Shown here in pieces: positions 16,865 through 25,109 of a DNA stretch of 64,000 bases. Source of the DNA: Anaerolineales bacterium (GTDB taxonomy: Bacteria > Chloroflexota > Anaerolineae > Anaerolineales > Villigracilaceae); contig JANWWK010000053.1 of NCBI GenBank assembly GCA_025056175.1, positions 1-64,000 of the forward strand. The letters run 5' to 3'. The notes under the pieces were generated by a model. That model searched no databases and had not been told where the DNA came from. It saw only the letters and a list, made by a program, of their open reading frames with translations. Positions within the stretch are counted from its first letter, which is position 1; each line of letters begins with the position of its first letter. The position numbers and the translations under genes are program-made.

Positions 16865-18361
16865 ATGAACCACACCTCGCCTTACTTTCTCGGAATTGAT
16901 GTTTCAACCACCGCCACCAAAGCCCTGTTGATGGATGCCACCGGGCAAGTGGCAGGCACAGCGGCCACCGAATACCCGTTTGAGACGCCTCGTCCGCTGT
17001 GGAGCGAACAACACCCTCGCCTGTGGTGGGAAGGGACGCAACAATCCATCCGCGCCGTTCTTGCCCAAACGAGCGTTTCTCCCGCCCAAATCGGCGGCGT
17101 AGGGCTGACCGGGCAAATGCACGGACTGGTGTTGCTGGATGAAAATGGTGAAGTCCTGCGCCCGGCTATCCTGTGGAATGACCAGCGCACCCAGGCACAA
17201 TGCGATGCCATCCATGCCCGCCTGGGACGTGAGCGCTTCATCCAAATCACAGGCAACGTGGCACTGACCGGCTTCACCGCCCCCAAAATTCTGTGGGTCA
17301 AAGAAAACGAGCCGGATGTCTATGCAAAAGCTGCCCACATCCTGCTGCCTAAGGACTACGTTCGTTACAAACTGACAGGTGCTTTCGGCATGGATAAGGC
17401 CGACGGCGCCGGCACAGTGCTGATGGACTTGCGGGCGCGCAACTGGAGCGGGGAGGTGCTATCAGCGCTCGACATTCCTCCCGCCTGGATGCCGCCCCTT
17501 TATGAAGGACCGCAAATCACCGGCAGAGTTACACCCGAAGCGGCGGCAGCCACCGGACTGCAAGCCGGCACGCCCGTCATGGCCGGCGGCGGCGACCAGG
17601 CAGCGCAAGCCGTGGGCGTTGGCGCAGTGACCGAAGGCATTGTAGCCCTGACGCTTGGCACCAGCGGCGTGGTCTTTGCAACTGCCAACGGCGCCTTCAT
17701 CGAACCGGAAGGTCGTCTGCACGCTTTTTGCCATTCGGTGCCGGGCAAATGGCACCTGATGGGCGTGATGCTCTCTGCAGCGGGCAGCCTGCGCTGGTAT
17801 CGAGATACCTTTGCGCCAGGAATCGGCTTCGATGACCTGCTGGCGCCGGCAGCGAACATTCCAGCAGGCAGCGATGGCCTGCTCTTCCTCCCTTATCTGA
17901 CCGGCGAACGCACACCGCATCCTGACCCGCTGGCGCGTGGTGCGTTCGTTGGATTAACCGTGCGCCACACCCTGCCACACCTGACGCGCGCCGTGCTGGA
18001 GGGCGTTGCGTTTGGCCTGCGCGACTCCTTTGCGTTGATGAAATCATCCGGGTTGGGAGCGATTCATCAGGTGCGTGTTTCCGGCGGCGGCGCAAAAAGC
18101 CCGCTCTGGCGGCAGATTCTGGCCGATGTGTTTGGCTGCGAACTGGTGACCGTGAACACGACGGAGGGCGCCGCCTACGGTGCCGCTCTGCTCGCGGCAG
18201 TAGGTGCGGGGCAATATCCCAGCGTCGAAGCGGCCTGCGAAGCGGCCATCCGACTGACCGGCAGCACAACGCCTCAGCCGGAACAGGTCAACGCATACGA
18301 ACAGGCCTATCGCTTATATCAAGGCTTGTATCCGGCGCTAAAACCAACCTTCCACGCCTAA
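16865..18361 (+). CDS. xylB: Xylulokinase
   Basis: FGGY-family carbohydrate kinase of 498 residues that phosphorylates D-xylulose. The N-terminal ATPase fold begins GIDVSTTATKALLMD; substrate-side motifs are GVGLTGQMHGLVLLDE (the MHG typical of xylulokinases) and ILWNDQRT; the catalytic Asp lies in MAGGGDQAAQAVGVG; the C-terminal FGGY-2 domain has LEGVAFGLRDSF and VSGGGAKSPLWRQILADVFG. It sits directly after the alpha-xylosidase gene with GGAG before ATG 16865, and a strong terminator follows. No xylose isomerase gene is in the window. Confidence 0.94.
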   Translation: MNHTSPYFLGIDVSTTATKALLMDATGQVAGTAATEYPFETPRPLWSEQHPRLWWEGTQQSIRAVLAQTSVSPAQIGGVGLTGQMHGLVLLDENGEVLRPAILWNDQRTQAQCDAIHARLGRERFIQITGNVALTGFTAPKILWVKENEPDVYAKAAHILLPKDYVRYKLTGAFGMDKADGAGTVLMDLRARNWSGEVLSALDIPPAWMPPLYEGPQITGRVTPEAAAATGLQAGTPVMAGGGDQAAQAVGVGAVTEGIVALTLGTSGVVFATANGAFIEPEGRLHAFCHSVPGKWHLMGVMLSAAGSLRWYRDTFAPGIGFDDLLAPAANIPAGSDGLLFLPYLTGERTPHPDPLARGAFVGLTVRHTLPHLTRAVLEGVAFGLRDSFALMKSSGLGAIHQVRVSGGGAKSPLWRQILADVFGCELVTVNTTEGAAYGAALLAAVGAGQYPSVEAACEAAIRLTGSTTPQPEQVNAYEQAYRLYQGLYPALKPTFHA

Positions 18362-18381
18362 TAGCCGCTCTCGTTTTTGTT

Positions 18382-18417
18382 CCGCCCGGGACCACACCCC
18401 CGGGCGGTTTGCTTTTT
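18382..18417 (+). terminator. Rho-independent terminator of the xylosidase-xylulokinase operon
   Basis: CCGCCCGGG and CCCGGGCGG form a perfect 9-bp GC stem with an 8-nt loop, followed by TTTGCTTTTT. Confidence 0.92.
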
Positions 18418-18549
18418 CGTTATGAAACAGCAATGAGTTTGCATTCTTTTTAACACCCTTCTGGAAACCTTAAAACTGTATAAGGGAAACGTAAGCGCGG
18501 TTTTCGGTTTCGCCCCACTGATTCCACTCTGCGACAAGGAGGAAAACTC

Positions 18550-19164
18550 ATGAAAAGAAAAGCTTTTTCACTATTTTTTGTGCTTTCTCTGGTGATGACG
18601 TTGTTCTCAACCGCCGCCGCCAGCCGGAAAATCTCGTTTATTTCGATGTACGAGGTGACGGGCAAAGGCTATGTGGCCCTGTTCGACGTCAAAGGAAACT
18701 GGCGGGAAGATGAACTATGGGGGTTCGTCAGCCTGCCCCGCAACCGCCAACTCAACATGGATTGTAACTTCCGCGATGATGGCCGCGTCTCGTGTGTCAT
18801 TCCAGGCAGCATCAGCCGCTATGCCGGGCGCATGGTCAAGGTGGTGGTATATGGCTATGCGTTCGATGTTGTCGTCCCACCGGAAGTGGCAAAGCGGCCT
18901 GTGTTCCAATCTCTCGGTCATTCGCCGGGCAAAGGGTACGTTGCCAAATTCAAATTGACGGGCAAATGGCATGCAGACGAAATCTGGGGGTTCGTGGTCT
19001 TGCCGAATGAAAAACAACTGAACATGGATTGCAAATTCAACGAAGACGACCGGGAAGCCGTCTGTGTCATTTCCGGCTCCCTGGAGCAGTGGAAGCAAAA
19101 GACGGTTAAGCTGGTTTTCTATGGCTATGTGTTCCCCGCCACAGTGCCAGGAAAAACGCCCTGA
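18550..19164 (+). CDS. Secreted protein with two tandem repeats, function unknown
   Basis: A 204-residue protein with a clear Sec signal peptide (MKRKAFSLFFVLSLVMTLFS, cleavage after STAAA). The mature part is two copies of one domain of about 65-70 residues. Copy one runs GKGYVALFDVKGNW, ELWGFVSLPRNRQLNMDCNF, VSCVIPGS and VKVVVYGYAFDVVVP; copy two runs GKGYVAKFKLTGKW, EIWGFVVLPNEKQLNMDCKF, AVCVISGS and VKLVFYGYVFPATVP. Each copy keeps two Cys (NMDC and (S/A)VC) that probably form an intradomain disulfide. No catalytic motif is seen. AAGGAGG precedes ATG 18550, and a hairpin terminator follows, so it is monocistronic. Confidence 0.72.
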   Translation: MKRKAFSLFFVLSLVMTLFSTAAASRKISFISMYEVTGKGYVALFDVKGNWREDELWGFVSLPRNRQLNMDCNFRDDGRVSCVIPGSISRYAGRMVKVVVYGYAFDVVVPPEVAKRPVFQSLGHSPGKGYVAKFKLTGKWHADEIWGFVVLPNEKQLNMDCKFNEDDREAVCVISGSLEQWKQKTVKLVFYGYVFPATVPGKTP

Positions 19165-19212
19165 CACGGGATAAACAGGCAACACCTCACGAAAAACCCG
19201 CTTATGCTCTCT

Positions 19213-19247
19213 GAAATGCGCCCCAAGGGCGCGTTTCATTCATTTTG
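19213..19247 (+). terminator. Rho-independent terminator after the two-repeat secreted protein
   Basis: GAAATGCGCCC and GGGCGCGTTTC pair over 11 bp (one G-T pair) around the loop CAA and are followed by ATTCATTTTG. The T-tract is interrupted but the stem is strong. Confidence 0.75.
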
Positions 19248-19263
19248 ACATTTTGATGTAACT

Positions 19264-19450
19264 ATCTACCCTCACCCTAACCTCCTCCCAGCCCCCTGCG
19301 AGGGCAAGCCCCCTGCGAGGGCAAGTGGGAAAGGGAAAGGCCGCAAACCGGCGATACCGCTGCCAAAGACGGCAAATCTCCTGGCAATTTCTCGCTTCTC
19401 CCATCAGGAGAGATACGGGGGGAAGCTCCACAAGGCGGGATGAGGGCAGC
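19264..19450. repeat. Non-coding repeat region with a 2 x 17-bp tandem
   Basis: No gene is seen in 19248-19492. It holds CCCTCACCCTAACCTCCTCC, then the 17-bp unit GCCCCCTGCGAGGGCAA twice in tandem (19291-19307 and 19308-19324), and later CTCCCATCAGGAGAGA and GGATGAGGG. This is the same class of CTCTCCC/GGGAGAGG dispersed repeat seen at 826-876 and 16038-16075, here probably a composite of two partial copies. Confidence 0.55.
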
Positions 19451-19492
19451 ACACTAATTACAAAATAACGAAAAAATCGGCCTGAGTTGGGT

Positions 19493-19498
19493 TAAAAT
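19493..19498 (+). promoter_or_regulatory. TAAAAT -10-like box directly before the kinase gene
   Basis: TAAAAT ends 7 nt before ATG 19506 and no ribosome site is present, so the transcript is likely leaderless or nearly so. Confidence 0.4.
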
Positions 19499-19505
19499 AA
19501 AAGAC

Positions 19506-21683
19506 ATGACAGTACAAAAATTTGGCCGTTACGAAATCAAATCGGAACTTGGGCGCGGCGGCATGGCAACCGTCTATAAGGCGTTCGACCCACTTCCAGA
19601 ACGTGAAGTGGCGCTCAAGGTATTGCCACGCGAAATGTTGCACGACCCCCAATTTCGCGTGCGCTTCGAGCGCGAAATTAAGACCGTCGCCGCCCTGGAA
19701 CATCCGGCGATTGTTCCCATCTACGATGTGGGGGAAGAAAACGGTCAACCGTATTATGTCATGCGCTATATGCCCGGCGGCTCGCTGCAAGACCGGATTG
19801 CCCAGGGACCGCTTTCCCTGCAAGAGACAGCGCGCATCTTCACGAAACTGGCCCCTGCGCTGGATGAAGCCCATGCCAAAGGCATCATCCACCGCGACTT
19901 AAAACCCGGCAATATCCTGTTCGACCGCGCTGGCGAGCCGTACATTTCCGATTTTGGCATCGCCAAAATTACCCAAACCCAAGGGGCCACCGTCACCGGC
20001 GGGGCTATCATTGGCACGCCGGCCTATATGAGCCCCGAGCAGGCGCAAGGCGACCAGGTAGACGGACGCAGCGATATTTACGCCCTGGGAGTCATCTTGT
20101 TCGAGATGCTCTCCGGCGTTCAGCCATATCAGGCAACGACGCCAATGGCGGTGGTGGTCAAGCACCTGACCGAACCAATTCCGCATATCCTGGATAGTAA
20201 CCCCAACCTTCCGCCGGATATTGAGCCGGTCATCGAGAAGGCAATGGCAAAAAATCGTGAGGAACGGTTCGGCACCGCTGCTGAACTGGCCGATGCGATT
20301 AGCGAAGTGGCACGCGGCGCCAGCGGACAGGAAGCCATCAAAACCGCCTCAATGCGGGCAACACAAGTCGCCGCTGCCAAAACCCGCCTGGCCGCCGCTC
20401 CAACCAAAGTCGGCGAAAAACCCACCGCGCCAGCGCAGCCCCAACCTGCTCCCGCTCGCCGCAGCGCACCAGCCTGGTGGTTGATTGCTCCTGTCATTCT
20501 CCTGTTTCTCGCAGCCGGCTTGGGCGGAGGCGGGTACTTTTTGCTGTCTGCCCTCTCGCCAACGGCCACCATGTCAGCCACCAATACGGTCGCGCCGCCT
20601 CCCCCGCCGACGAATACCCTTTCTCCATCCGAAACCCCAACCCTATCCCTGCCCACCGATACTCCGGTGCCACCGACCGCAACGCCCACATTCACGCCGC
20701 AACCACCGACATCTACGCCAACTCCAGCCCGCCCGGTTATTGGCGGCGCCGATATGCTGGCGTTCATCGCCAATAACGAAATCTGGACGGTCAACCTGGA
20801 CGGTTCAGAACTCACACAACTGACCAAAGACGGCCTGCCCAAGAGCGATTTGCAATGGATTCCCGGCACGCGCGACCTGGTATACATTACCGGCACAAGC
20901 GTCAAAGTGGTCAATGCCGATACGCGCGTCTCCGATGTGATTCTCTCCTTTCCAGGCGCCAAATTCCTCGAGGCTTTCCGCATATCGCCGGATGGCAAAC
21001 AGGTTGCCATTTCGCTGAACAAGGAAATGTACATCGTGCCGTTCGACCGCGAAAAATTCAAAGGCATACGCGGACGCGACGGCCTGCGCGCCCTTAACGG
21101 CTGTCTGGGTTACACGCCCGGGACGAAGGCTGCAATTGCGCTCAAAGAATTCCGCTGGGGACCGGATGGAAAAACTGTTGCCTGGTCTTACGCCATCAAC
21201 AATTTCGGCAACACAGAAGATGTCATCACCCTGGTAGACATCAGCACCTGTGACCCGAACCGGATTACGATAAAAGACCAGTTTCCAGCCAGCCGCTTCC
21301 GGCCAGAAGATTTTGCACGCGGCGGCGCCATTACCGACTTTGACTGGGACGGTGGAAACGTCTTCATCATGAACACTGCCCATCGCAACGATGGCTGGGG
21401 CTTCCTGTATCTCTACAATCTCGACATCCGCCAGGGCCAACCGCTTAACCCCCTGAACGCAAACTCACGTTGCTGCTACCGCGATGCCCGCTGGAGTCCA
21501 GACGGAACATATCTGTTCCTGGCGTTCCAAAACAAGGATACCCTGGATATGGGTGTCAGCGTATACTACGTTCCCGTCAGTGCGCTGGAAACCGGTGTGG
21601 GCGTTCAGGCACTATCCTTCCCGGAAGAATTCTTCAAAAACCCCAAAGAATCGCCCCAGTTTGCCCTGCATCGGGCGCAGTAA
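19506..21683 (+). CDS. Transmembrane serine/threonine protein kinase with C-terminal propeller-like domain
   Basis: A second Hanks-type receptor kinase, 725 residues. Kinase motifs: GRGGMATVYKA, EVALKVLPREM, HRDLKPGNILFD, DFGIAKI, GTPAYMSPEQAQGD. A cytoplasmic linker rich in Ala/Pro leads to one membrane helix near residue 330-348 (WLIAPVILLFLAAGLGGGG), then a Pro/Thr linker (TPVPPTATPTFTPQPPTST). The outer 300 residues have TolB/WD40-like strands: AFIANNEIWTVNLDGSELTQ, ISPDGKQVAISL, RWGPDGKTVAWSY, RWSPDGTYLFLAFQ. Such domains bind ligands or proteins; what is sensed is unknown. The catalytic half is clearly homologous to the 5463-8063 kinase but the sensor differs. Confidence 0.9.
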   Translation: MTVQKFGRYEIKSELGRGGMATVYKAFDPLPEREVALKVLPREMLHDPQFRVRFEREIKTVAALEHPAIVPIYDVGEENGQPYYVMRYMPGGSLQDRIAQGPLSLQETARIFTKLAPALDEAHAKGIIHRDLKPGNILFDRAGEPYISDFGIAKITQTQGATVTGGAIIGTPAYMSPEQAQGDQVDGRSDIYALGVILFEMLSGVQPYQATTPMAVVVKHLTEPIPHILDSNPNLPPDIEPVIEKAMAKNREERFGTAAELADAISEVARGASGQEAIKTASMRATQVAAAKTRLAAAPTKVGEKPTAPAQPQPAPARRSAPAWWLIAPVILLFLAAGLGGGGYFLLSALSPTATMSATNTVAPPPPPTNTLSPSETPTLSLPTDTPVPPTATPTFTPQPPTSTPTPARPVIGGADMLAFIANNEIWTVNLDGSELTQLTKDGLPKSDLQWIPGTRDLVYITGTSVKVVNADTRVSDVILSFPGAKFLEAFRISPDGKQVAISLNKEMYIVPFDREKFKGIRGRDGLRALNGCLGYTPGTKAAIALKEFRWGPDGKTVAWSYAINNFGNTEDVITLVDISTCDPNRITIKDQFPASRFRPEDFARGGAITDFDWDGGNVFIMNTAHRNDGWGFLYLYNLDIRQGQPLNPLNANSRCCYRDARWSPDGTYLFLAFQNKDTLDMGVSVYYVPVSALETGVGVQALSFPEEFFKNPKESPQFALHRAQ

Positions 21684-21684
21684 C

Positions 21685-22737
21685 TCAAATTGTCCGCACA
21701 ATGGCCTTCACCAGGCCCGGCCCGGCATACACCAGCCCGGTATAGACCTGGACGAGCGTTGCTCCCAGGTCGAGTTTTCGTCTGGCATCATCGGGGGTCA
21801 TAATTCCGCCTGCGGCAACGAGCGGCACACGTCCCTGCACGCGCGCGGCAGTTTTTTGCAAGACCGAATCGGCCAGCGCCGTGAGTGGCCTGCCACTCAA
21901 ACCGCCTGCTTCAGCACGTAAGGGAGAACGAACCCCCTCGCGGCTCAATGTGGTGTTGGTCGCAATGATGCCGTCCATGTCATTTTCCAAAATTGCGCCT
22001 ACAGCATCATCCAGCTCCTCATCCGACAAATCGGGAGCAATTTTGACCAGCACAGGGGGACAAACGCGCAAGCGGGAACGTTCGAGCCGAATTTGCCGCA
22101 ACAAACCTTCAAGCAGTTCGCGTCCCTGCAACCGGCGCAGCCCCACTGTGTTGGGAGACGAGATGTTGATAGCCAGGTAATCGGCCAACGGGGCGAAGGC
22201 GCGCATCAGGGCGATATAATCGTCGGCCGCCTGTTCCAGTGGGGTATCTTTATTCTTGCCCAAATTCACCCCCAGGACTACACCGCGCGGACCGCGCCCG
22301 CTCCCTGCGCTCTGCCCGGCAGTTTTTGGGAAACGTTCCGCAAAGACGGACAATTGCTGACGCACATACTGCATTCCCCGACCCGGAAACCCCATCCGGT
22401 TGATGACTCCCGCCTCTTCGACAAGCCGAAAAACGCGCGGCGGCGGGTTGCCCGGTTGCGGGCGCGGGGTGACCGTCCCCAATTCGAGATGCCCAAACCC
22501 CAGTGCAGATAACCCCTGCACGGCCACGCCGTCTTTATCGTAGCCGGCGGCCAGGCCAACCGGGTTAGGAAAAGTCAGCCCAAAGGCACGAACAGGCCGG
22601 GGCGGCGTAGAAAACATCCACTCCAGCAAGGCGCGGGTGGGTGGCAGCAGTCCGGCCAGGCGCACCAGTCGCAAGGTGAGATGATGCGCCGTCTCTGGCG
22701 GCAGTTTAAAAAGCAGAGAACGAAACACGGGATACAT
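21685..22737 (-). CDS. pyrD: Dihydroorotate dehydrogenase (quinone), class 2
   Basis: Flavoenzyme of pyrimidine synthesis that oxidises dihydroorotate and passes electrons to the quinone pool. The 350-residue length, including an N-terminal helical extension MYPVFRSLLFKLPPETAHHL, marks the membrane-associated class 2. Conserved parts are NPVGLAAGYDKDGVAV, LELGTVTPRPQPGNPPPRVF, NRMGFPGRG, INISSPNTVGLR (with the class 2 Ser base), LVKIAPDLSDEE, ATNTTLSREG and the FMN phosphate site AAGGIMTPDDARRKL. It shares a TGATG overlap with the upstream ABC permease gene, so it is translated from the same mRNA as the Fur-controlled metal transporter, an unexpected pairing. Confidence 0.93.
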   Translation of the reverse strand: MYPVFRSLLFKLPPETAHHLTLRLVRLAGLLPPTRALLEWMFSTPPRPVRAFGLTFPNPVGLAAGYDKDGVAVQGLSALGFGHLELGTVTPRPQPGNPPPRVFRLVEEAGVINRMGFPGRGMQYVRQQLSVFAERFPKTAGQSAGSGRGPRGVVLGVNLGKNKDTPLEQAADDYIALMRAFAPLADYLAINISSPNTVGLRRLQGRELLEGLLRQIRLERSRLRVCPPVLVKIAPDLSDEELDDAVGAILENDMDGIIATNTTLSREGVRSPLRAEAGGLSGRPLTALADSVLQKTAARVQGRVPLVAAGGIMTPDDARRKLDLGATLVQVYTGLVYAGPGLVKAIVRTI

Positions 22738-23549
22738 CAGCGCCTGCCTCGTTTGAAAGCAAACACCACCAGAAAAATCGTTGTGGCGGTCAAAACAATG
22801 GCCGAACCGGAGACGATGTTCAGGTAGTAGCTCAGGTACAACCCCACCAGCGCCGAGAATGCGCCAATGACGGCAGAAAGCAGCATCATCGGCAGCAGGC
22901 GGCGCGCCAGCAGATAGGCGGTGGCCGCCGGCGTGACCAGCATCGCCGCTACCAGACCAATCCCAACCGTCTGAAGCGAGATGACAACCGTCACCGACAG
23001 GAGAACCAGCATCAGGTTGCGCAACAGTTCAGTGGGCAAACGCAGGGTAGCAGCCAGCACCGGGTCGAAGGAAATCACCAGAAAAGGGCGGTAAAGCAAA
23101 AAGACCGTCAGCAAAATGCCGGCGCCCAGAGCAGATGTCAGCCATAAATCGGCAGGAGAGACCCCCAGTACATTCCCGAATAAAATGTGGCTCAAATCCA
23201 CCGCATACGTGCGTATGGACGAGATGAGCGCCACCCCCAACGCCAGCGCTGCCGCGAACAAAATGCCAATGGCGGTATCTTCTTTCACGACACCCTGACG
23301 GGAGAACATCCCAATCAAAAGTGCAACAATGACTGCCGCTGCCAACGCGCCCAGCAGTAGATTGCCTCCCAAAAGATAGGCTACAGCAACGCCCGGCAAA
23401 ATGGCATGAGCCAGCGCATCTCCCAGAAAAGCCATTCCGCGCAAGACGACATACGTCCCCATCACCGCGCATAGAATGCCCACCATCACAGCAGCAGCCA
23501 GGCCGCGCTGCATAAAAGCATAACTCAACGGTTGAAGCAAGAACTCCAT
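22737..23549 (-). CDS. Zinc/manganese-type ABC transporter permease (ZnuB/MntB family)
   Basis: Membrane subunit of a metal-ion ABC importer (ABC-3 family), 270 residues with about eight hydrophobic segments. Family marks are GTYVVLRGMAFLGDALAHAI near the N-terminus and LLVTPAATAYLLARRL-like sequence in the C-terminal half. It lies downstream of its ATPase and of a Fur-family regulator. The metal (Zn or Mn) cannot be read from the permease. No gene for the metal-binding lipoprotein (ZnuA/MntC-like) is in the cluster. It overlaps pyrD by one base. Confidence 0.9.
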   Translation of the reverse strand: MEFLLQPLSYAFMQRGLAAAVMVGILCAVMGTYVVLRGMAFLGDALAHAILPGVAVAYLLGGNLLLGALAAAVIVALLIGMFSRQGVVKEDTAIGILFAAALALGVALISSIRTYAVDLSHILFGNVLGVSPADLWLTSALGAGILLTVFLLYRPFLVISFDPVLAATLRLPTELLRNLMLVLLSVTVVISLQTVGIGLVAAMLVTPAATAYLLARRLLPMMLLSAVIGAFSALVGLYLSYYLNIVSGSAIVLTATTIFLVVFAFKRGRR

Positions 23550-23586
23550 CTCAACCCCAATCTACACAATCTGCAATTGTCCATCT

Positions 23587-24360
23587 TCAATCTCCCGAAC
23601 AGCACTCATCTACCAACAGCGCCCCTGTTTCAGTGACGAGCAAGGCACTACCAAATGCACGAGCCAGGTTCTCCTGTGTCAGCACGTCTTTCGGGGGGCC
23701 ATACGCAATCAGGGCTTTGTTGAGCAGCAAAATGCGGTCAAAACGGCTGGCGGCCAGGTTCAGGTCATGGGTGGAAATCAGGGTGGTTACCTGCCGTTCG
23801 CGCAGGGTATCGAGCAGGCGCAACGTGGTCTCCTGCGTGGTGACATCCACCCCCGTGAACGGTTCATCCATCAACAGAAGATGGGGTTCTTGCGCCAGCG
23901 CACGCGCCAGAAACACGCGCTGTTGCTGTCCTCCAGAAAGGTCACTGATAGAACGTTCAGCCAAATCGGCAATGCCCATCTCTTCCAGGCTGCGCTGGAC
24001 GATTTCACGGTCGGTTTTAGAGGGACGGCGCAGCCAGCCCTGCGTGCCGTAACGTCCCATCATCACCACGTCACGCACTGTCACTGGAAAGCGCCAGTCC
24101 ACCTCTTCGCGCTGCGGAACGTAGGCCACACAATCCTGATGACTACCCAGCGGCAGGCCATGAATCAAAATCCGCCCGCTTTGCAACGGCAACAAACCCA
24201 CCAGCGCCTTGAAGAGCGTGGATTTGCCCGCGCCATTCGGGCCGACCACCGCCACCCGTGCGCCATGTGGCACAACGAACGAGACTCCGCGCAGGATGGT
24301 CTTTTCTGCGTAAGCGATGGTAATATTTTCGACATCGAGACGATGAGGTGTATGATGCAT
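23587..24360 (-). CDS. Zinc/manganese-type ABC transporter ATP-binding protein
   Basis: A 257-residue ABC ATPase of the ZnuC/MntB group. Motifs: Walker A VGPNGAGKSTL, Q-loop AYVPQREEVDWRFPVTV (the VDWxFP pattern is typical of Mn/Zn/Fe chelate importers), signature [17 protein letters not shown], Walker B LLLMDEPFTGVD, H-loop ISTHDLN. ATG 24360 is used because the preceding small ORF stops one base before it, giving coupled translation; a more upstream in-frame start at 24399 would run through that gene. The C-terminus has adjacent cysteines (DECCSGD). Confidence 0.92.
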   Translation of the reverse strand: MHHTPHRLDVENITIAYAEKTILRGVSFVVPHGARVAVVGPNGAGKSTLFKALVGLLPLQSGRILIHGLPLGSHQDCVAYVPQREEVDWRFPVTVRDVVMMGRYGTQGWLRRPSKTDREIVQRSLEEMGIADLAERSISDLSGGQQQRVFLARALAQEPHLLLMDEPFTGVDVTTQETTLRLLDTLRERQVTTLISTHDLNLAASRFDRILLLNKALIAYGPPKDVLTQENLARAFGSALLVTETGALLVDECCSGD

Positions 24361-24361
24361 T

Positions 24362-24547
24362 TCAGGAATTGGTGACGGTATGGTATACCACCGAACCAAT
24401 CACCAGCAGGAGAATTACTCCACCGGTGAGTGCAGCAATGGGTTTTTCGGTTTGCGTTTCGCCGCGTGCCAGTTTCCTCTTCTGGTCGGCATTCAATTTG
24501 GCGCCTACAGCGCCAGCAGCAGGAATAGAAGCACAAAACATACACAT
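24362..24547 (-). CDS. Small membrane protein with N-terminal CxxC
   Basis: A 61-residue protein with a good ribosome site (AGGAGG) before ATG 24547. It starts MCMFCASIPA, a CxxC pair, continues through a charged stretch (LNADQKRKLARGET), and ends in one membrane helix (IAALTGGVILLLVIGSVVY). It lies between the Fur-family regulator and the metal ABC ATPase, one base from the latter. Position and the CxxC suggest a role in metal uptake or sensing, for example as an accessory chaperone; this is inference. Small size makes it easy to overlook. Confidence 0.7.
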   Translation of the reverse strand: MCMFCASIPAAGAVGAKLNADQKRKLARGETQTEKPIAALTGGVILLLVIGSVVYHTVTNS

Positions 24548-24556
24548 AGCAACCTC

Positions 24557-24973
24557 CTATTGACACGCACGGCACAACCCAAAGAGTTGCAACCAGTGTT
24601 CCTGGATGGCATAGCCGGTTTTTTCGGCAATCGAATCGAACAGTGGTTGCAGGTCGTCACCCTCGAAGAAGACCGCCCGACCGCATTTTTGACACAAGAG
24701 CAGGTGCTGATGACCTTGCCCGGCGGTCAAAAAGGCCTGACAACCACCCGGTTGATGCACTCGCTGGATGAGATGCATCTCTTCCAATTTTTCGAGCGTA
24801 CGATAGACCGTCACCAGCCCCAAATCGGGGTGCGCGGCGCGCGCCAGGTCAAAGACTTCTAACGGGGTCAGCGCACGCGCTGAAGCGGCAACAATTTCCA
24901 CCACTGCGCGACGTGACTCGGTCAGGCGGTAGCCGTTCTCTTGCAAAGCGGTCAGCCAGCGTTCCGCAGACAT
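24557..24973 (-). CDS. Fur-family metalloregulator
   Basis: A 138-residue transcription regulator of the Fur/Zur/Mur family. The winged helix covers LQENGYRLTESRRAVVEIV to VTVYRTLEKLEEMHLIQRV. The dimerisation/metal domain has the His-rich turn GHQHLLLCQKCGRAVFFE and a C-terminal LCRACQ, giving two CxxC pairs that form the structural zinc site. The usual metal is Fe, Zn or Mn; the neighbouring Zn/Mn-type ABC genes favour Zn or Mn. ATG 24973 follows AGGAG. Its own promoter overlaps a perfect palindrome, which suggests autoregulation of the whole operon. Confidence 0.9.
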   Translation of the reverse strand: MSAERWLTALQENGYRLTESRRAVVEIVAASARALTPLEVFDLARAAHPDLGLVTVYRTLEKLEEMHLIQRVHQPGGCQAFLTAGQGHQHLLLCQKCGRAVFFEGDDLQPLFDSIAEKTGYAIQEHWLQLFGLCRACQ

Positions 24974-24985
24974 ACGCTTCTCCTG

Positions 24986-25002
24986 ATGAAAATTGTTTTC
25001 AT
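24986..25002 (-). promoter_or_regulatory. Fur/Zur-type operator palindrome
   Basis: ATGAAAA and TTTTCAT flank TTG, a perfect 7-bp dyad. It overlaps the first bases of the -10 box and lies between the promoter and the fur-family start codon, a classic repression position. The metal class cannot be told from the site. Confidence 0.65.
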
Positions 25003-25028
25003 TATAAAGCAAAAAAGGACATGGTCAA
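25001..25028 (-). promoter_or_regulatory. Promoter of the fur-metal transporter-pyrD operon
   Basis: On the minus strand TTGACC (25028-25023) and TATAAT (25006-25001) are 16 bp apart, close to consensus. The start point falls inside the operator palindrome. Confidence 0.7.
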
Positions 25029-25071
25029 GGCATTCATATTTTGTCAAGTGTTTAGGATGGGTCAAAATGGC

Positions 25072-25100
25072 TTGTCACTCCCCTTCACCTATGCTATCCT
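25072..25100 (+). promoter_or_regulatory. Promoter of the HD-GYP/GGDEF pair (leaderless-type)
   Basis: TTGTCA (25072-25077) and TATCCT (25095-25100) are 17 bp apart. The start codon at 25110 lies 9 nt after the -10 box and no ribosome site is present, so the mRNA probably starts at or next to the ATG. Confidence 0.55.
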
Positions 25101-25109
25101 CCAGCACTG

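Noticed and set aside
19291-19324. CRISPR-like repeat
   Set aside because: It is only two 17-bp units directly in tandem without spacers, and no cas gene is in the window.
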